A stretch of 24,602 bases of DNA from NCBI GenBank assembly GCA_964606085.1, contig CAZSFD010000078.1, positions 1 to 24,602 on the forward strand, written 5' to 3'. The notes beneath the pieces are model-generated. The model had not been told where the DNA came from and searched no databases. It saw only the letters and a program-made list of their open reading frames with translations. The position numbers and the translations under genes were made by a program. This document shows, piece by piece, positions 23,160-24,602 of the stretch (its first letter is position 1; every line of letters starts with the position of its first letter). This stretch comes from CAIQJJ01 sp964606085 (lineage in GTDB: Bacteria > Chloroflexota > Anaerolineae > Anaerolineales > UBA4823).

Positions 23160-24485
23160 TCAGACCAAATCGAAACGTTCGGAATGGAAATCGCCCCAGT
23201 CCACGCCGTGGGCGCGCAGGGCCTTTTCGACGGCATTCATCATCGGGTCGGGGCCGCAAATGAAATGCTCGTAGCGGGCGCTGGCGGGCGGCAGGTGGCT
23301 GCGGATGATGTCGAGCGTGATGAAGCCGCGTTCACCGGGCCAGCCTTCGGGCGGCTTGGCCAGGACGTGGATGACGCGCAGGTTCATGCGTTTGCTCAGT
23401 TCGTCCAATTCCTCGCGGAAGGTGACGGCATCCCAGGTGTTCGAGCCGTAGAGCAAAATGGCGGGGCGCGGGTCGCCGCGTTCGGCCATGCTGCGCAGCA
23501 TACTCATCATCGGTGTGATGCCCACACCCCCGGCAATGAAGACGAAGCCTGGCGCGTGGGGGTGGCGGTCTATTGAGAAGCCGCCATGCGGGCCATCGAG
23601 ATAGGCGGGTTCGCCGGGTTGGATGTCTTTGACGGTGGCGGTGAAATCGCCCAGGTTTTTGATCGTGAAGGCGATGCTGCCGGTTTGCTCGGAACTGGAG
23701 GAGATGGAAAACGGGTGTTCTTGATCGGCAAAGGGTGAACTGCGTAGCGTCAGCCAGGCAAACTGGCCCGGTTGAAAGCGGAAACCGCCATGCCCCACGG
23801 GGCGCAGCGTCACCGTCCAGGCGTCGCCGCGTTCGGCCTTGACCTCGGTCACTTCGTACGGGCGGCGGTACTCCATCCACGGCTTGATCACGCGCACGTA
23901 GAGCAGCAATCCCACCCAAAAAACGCCATAACCGCCCCACAACGCCTGCTTGAGCGGCGTGCTGATGTAATAGCCCACGCCGAGGATATGCGCCATCGAA
24001 AGCACCACCGCTGCCACGGCAAAGAGGCCGTGCGTGATGCGCCACTCGTCATAGTGGAATTTGAGCTTTTTGCGGTACACCGACAACCCCACCAGCAAAA
24101 ACAGCATCACCAGCCCGGTCACGCCGAAGCGCGCCCGCCAGGGGGCTTCGAGCAGGTTGAGCAGTTGCAGCGTATCGGGCTTGACGATGAACAAGATGAT
24201 GGGGTGCGCCAGGATCAGCGCAAAGGCCACCTGTGAAATCTGGCGGTGGAAGTAGTAGACGATGTCGCTGCCGTAGGGGTACTTGATGCGGCGGAAGCGG
24301 GCGGTGAGGATGAATTGCAGCATCACCATGGCCAGCCCGCAGAAACCGAGCGCCACCGAAAACTCACGCCAGAAGCCGCGGCCTTCGGGCGTTGGCCCAA
24401 TTTTCAGCACAAACAGCGGGGCCAGCGTCAACAGCAGGTAAACGATAATCCAAAAAATGCCTTGTAAAACGCGTTTGGTGTTCAT
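23160..24485 (-). CDS. Ferric-reductase-like transmembrane flavocytochrome with FNR domain
   Basis: A 441-residue membrane oxidoreductase. The N-terminal half (about 1-205) has six hydrophobic segments of the ferric-reductase type. Two histidine pairs spaced 14 residues apart, H80/H94 and H152/H166, are expected to bind two haems. The C-terminal half is a ferredoxin-NADP-reductase module: FAD-binding HPFSISSSSE, NAD(P)-binding GGVGITPMMSML and CGPDPMM near the end. No 2Fe-2S domain is present. It should move electrons from cytosolic NAD(P)H across the membrane to an outside acceptor such as ferric iron or oxygen; the acceptor is unknown. The start at 24485 is the first ATG before the membrane segments. 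It is the first gene of the unit with the microprotein and yicI. Confidence 0.9.
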   Translation of the reverse strand: MNTKRVLQGIFWIIVYLLLTLAPLFVLKIGPTPEGRGFWREFSVALGFCGLAMVMLQFILTARFRRIKYPYGSDIVYYFHRQISQVAFALILAHPIILFIVKPDTLQLLNLLEAPWRARFGVTGLVMLFLLVGLSVYRKKLKFHYDEWRITHGLFAVAAVVLSMAHILGVGYYISTPLKQALWGGYGVFWVGLLLYVRVIKPWMEYRRPYEVTEVKAERGDAWTVTLRPVGHGGFRFQPGQFAWLTLRSSPFADQEHPFSISSSSEQTGSIAFTIKNLGDFTATVKDIQPGEPAYLDGPHGGFSIDRHPHAPGFVFIAGGVGITPMMSMLRSMAERGDPRPAILLYGSNTWDAVTFREELDELSKRMNLRVIHVLAKPPEGWPGERGFITLDIIRSHLPPASARYEHFICGPDPMMNAVEKALRAHGVDWGDFHSERFDLV

Positions 24486-24602
24486 GGATTAGTATCTTAC
24501 CAATGAAGTTCTTGCTTTTTGTGCAAGGATTTTGAACCACCAAGTTTACGAAGGACACAAAGGCTGCAAGCAAGTTTTTTCGTATCTTTTCAATAAAATG
24601 GG
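24486..24602. other. Upstream region of the flavocytochrome operon, window edge
   Basis: AT-rich sequence with no gene. It contains a short hairpin, CTTGC-TTTTTGT-GCAAG, near 24511-24527, and a stretch resembling the CACGAAGG-type motifs seen in many intergenic regions (ACCAAGTTTACGAAGGACAC at 24539-24558 in part). On the minus strand no convincing -35/-10 pair is seen. Confidence 0.4.

Overview
The window looks like a piece of a Chloroflexota chromosome, probably Anaerolineae-like. This is inferred from GAF-rich soluble histidine kinases, a long-form TrpB (TrpB2 type), an atypical MurE, and a secreted LVIVD-propeller protein ending in a YLP-type tail. No rRNA or other phylogenetic marker is present, so the assignment is tentative. 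Coding density is high. I see no tRNA, rRNA, CRISPR array, transposase or phage gene.

Layout. (1) Positions 2-2544, plus strand: the 3' part of a GAF-containing histidine kinase, then a stand-alone FIST sensor protein, closed by a strong hairpin terminator. (2) 2545-2907: a repeat-rich intergenic region holding a 14-bp tandem array inside a palindromic element, plus a second long inverted repeat. (3) 2908-9110, minus strand: trpB with its own consensus promoter. Upstream of it lies a tightly overlapped five-gene unit, transcribed wecC-like dehydrogenase, hexapeptide acyltransferase, GT4 glycosyltransferase, larB, larC. (4) 9111-9457: a divergent intergenic region with a copy of the same dispersed palindrome, candidate promoters and a 17-codon leader-like ORF. 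(5) 9458-17251, plus strand: murE, then a hydrolase-VOC fusion protein translationally coupled to a multi-GAF histidine kinase, a REC-GAF-histidine kinase hybrid and an OmpR-type response regulator. (6) 17205-24485, minus strand: an MFS transporter whose 3' end overlaps the response regulator gene, a lower-GC gene for a secreted LVIVD propeller, and an operon of ferric-reductase-like flavocytochrome, 29-residue membrane microprotein and YicI-type alpha-xylosidase.

How the parts fit. The 11111-17251 block reads as one signalling operon: two kinases, one with its own receiver, feed a DNA-binding regulator, and the first gene is an odd two-domain protein with a replaced hydrolase nucleophile. 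The wecC-acyltransferase-GT4 part suggests synthesis of an acidic amino-sugar glycan. larB and larC make and metallate the nickel-pincer cofactor, but larE and any cofactor user such as larA are outside the window. The most notable points are the Ser-to-Asp change in the hydrolase-VOC fusion, the unannotated microprotein at 23057-23146, the glycan/nickel-pincer mixed operon, the shared palindromic elements, and a possible gene remnant at 18415-18488.
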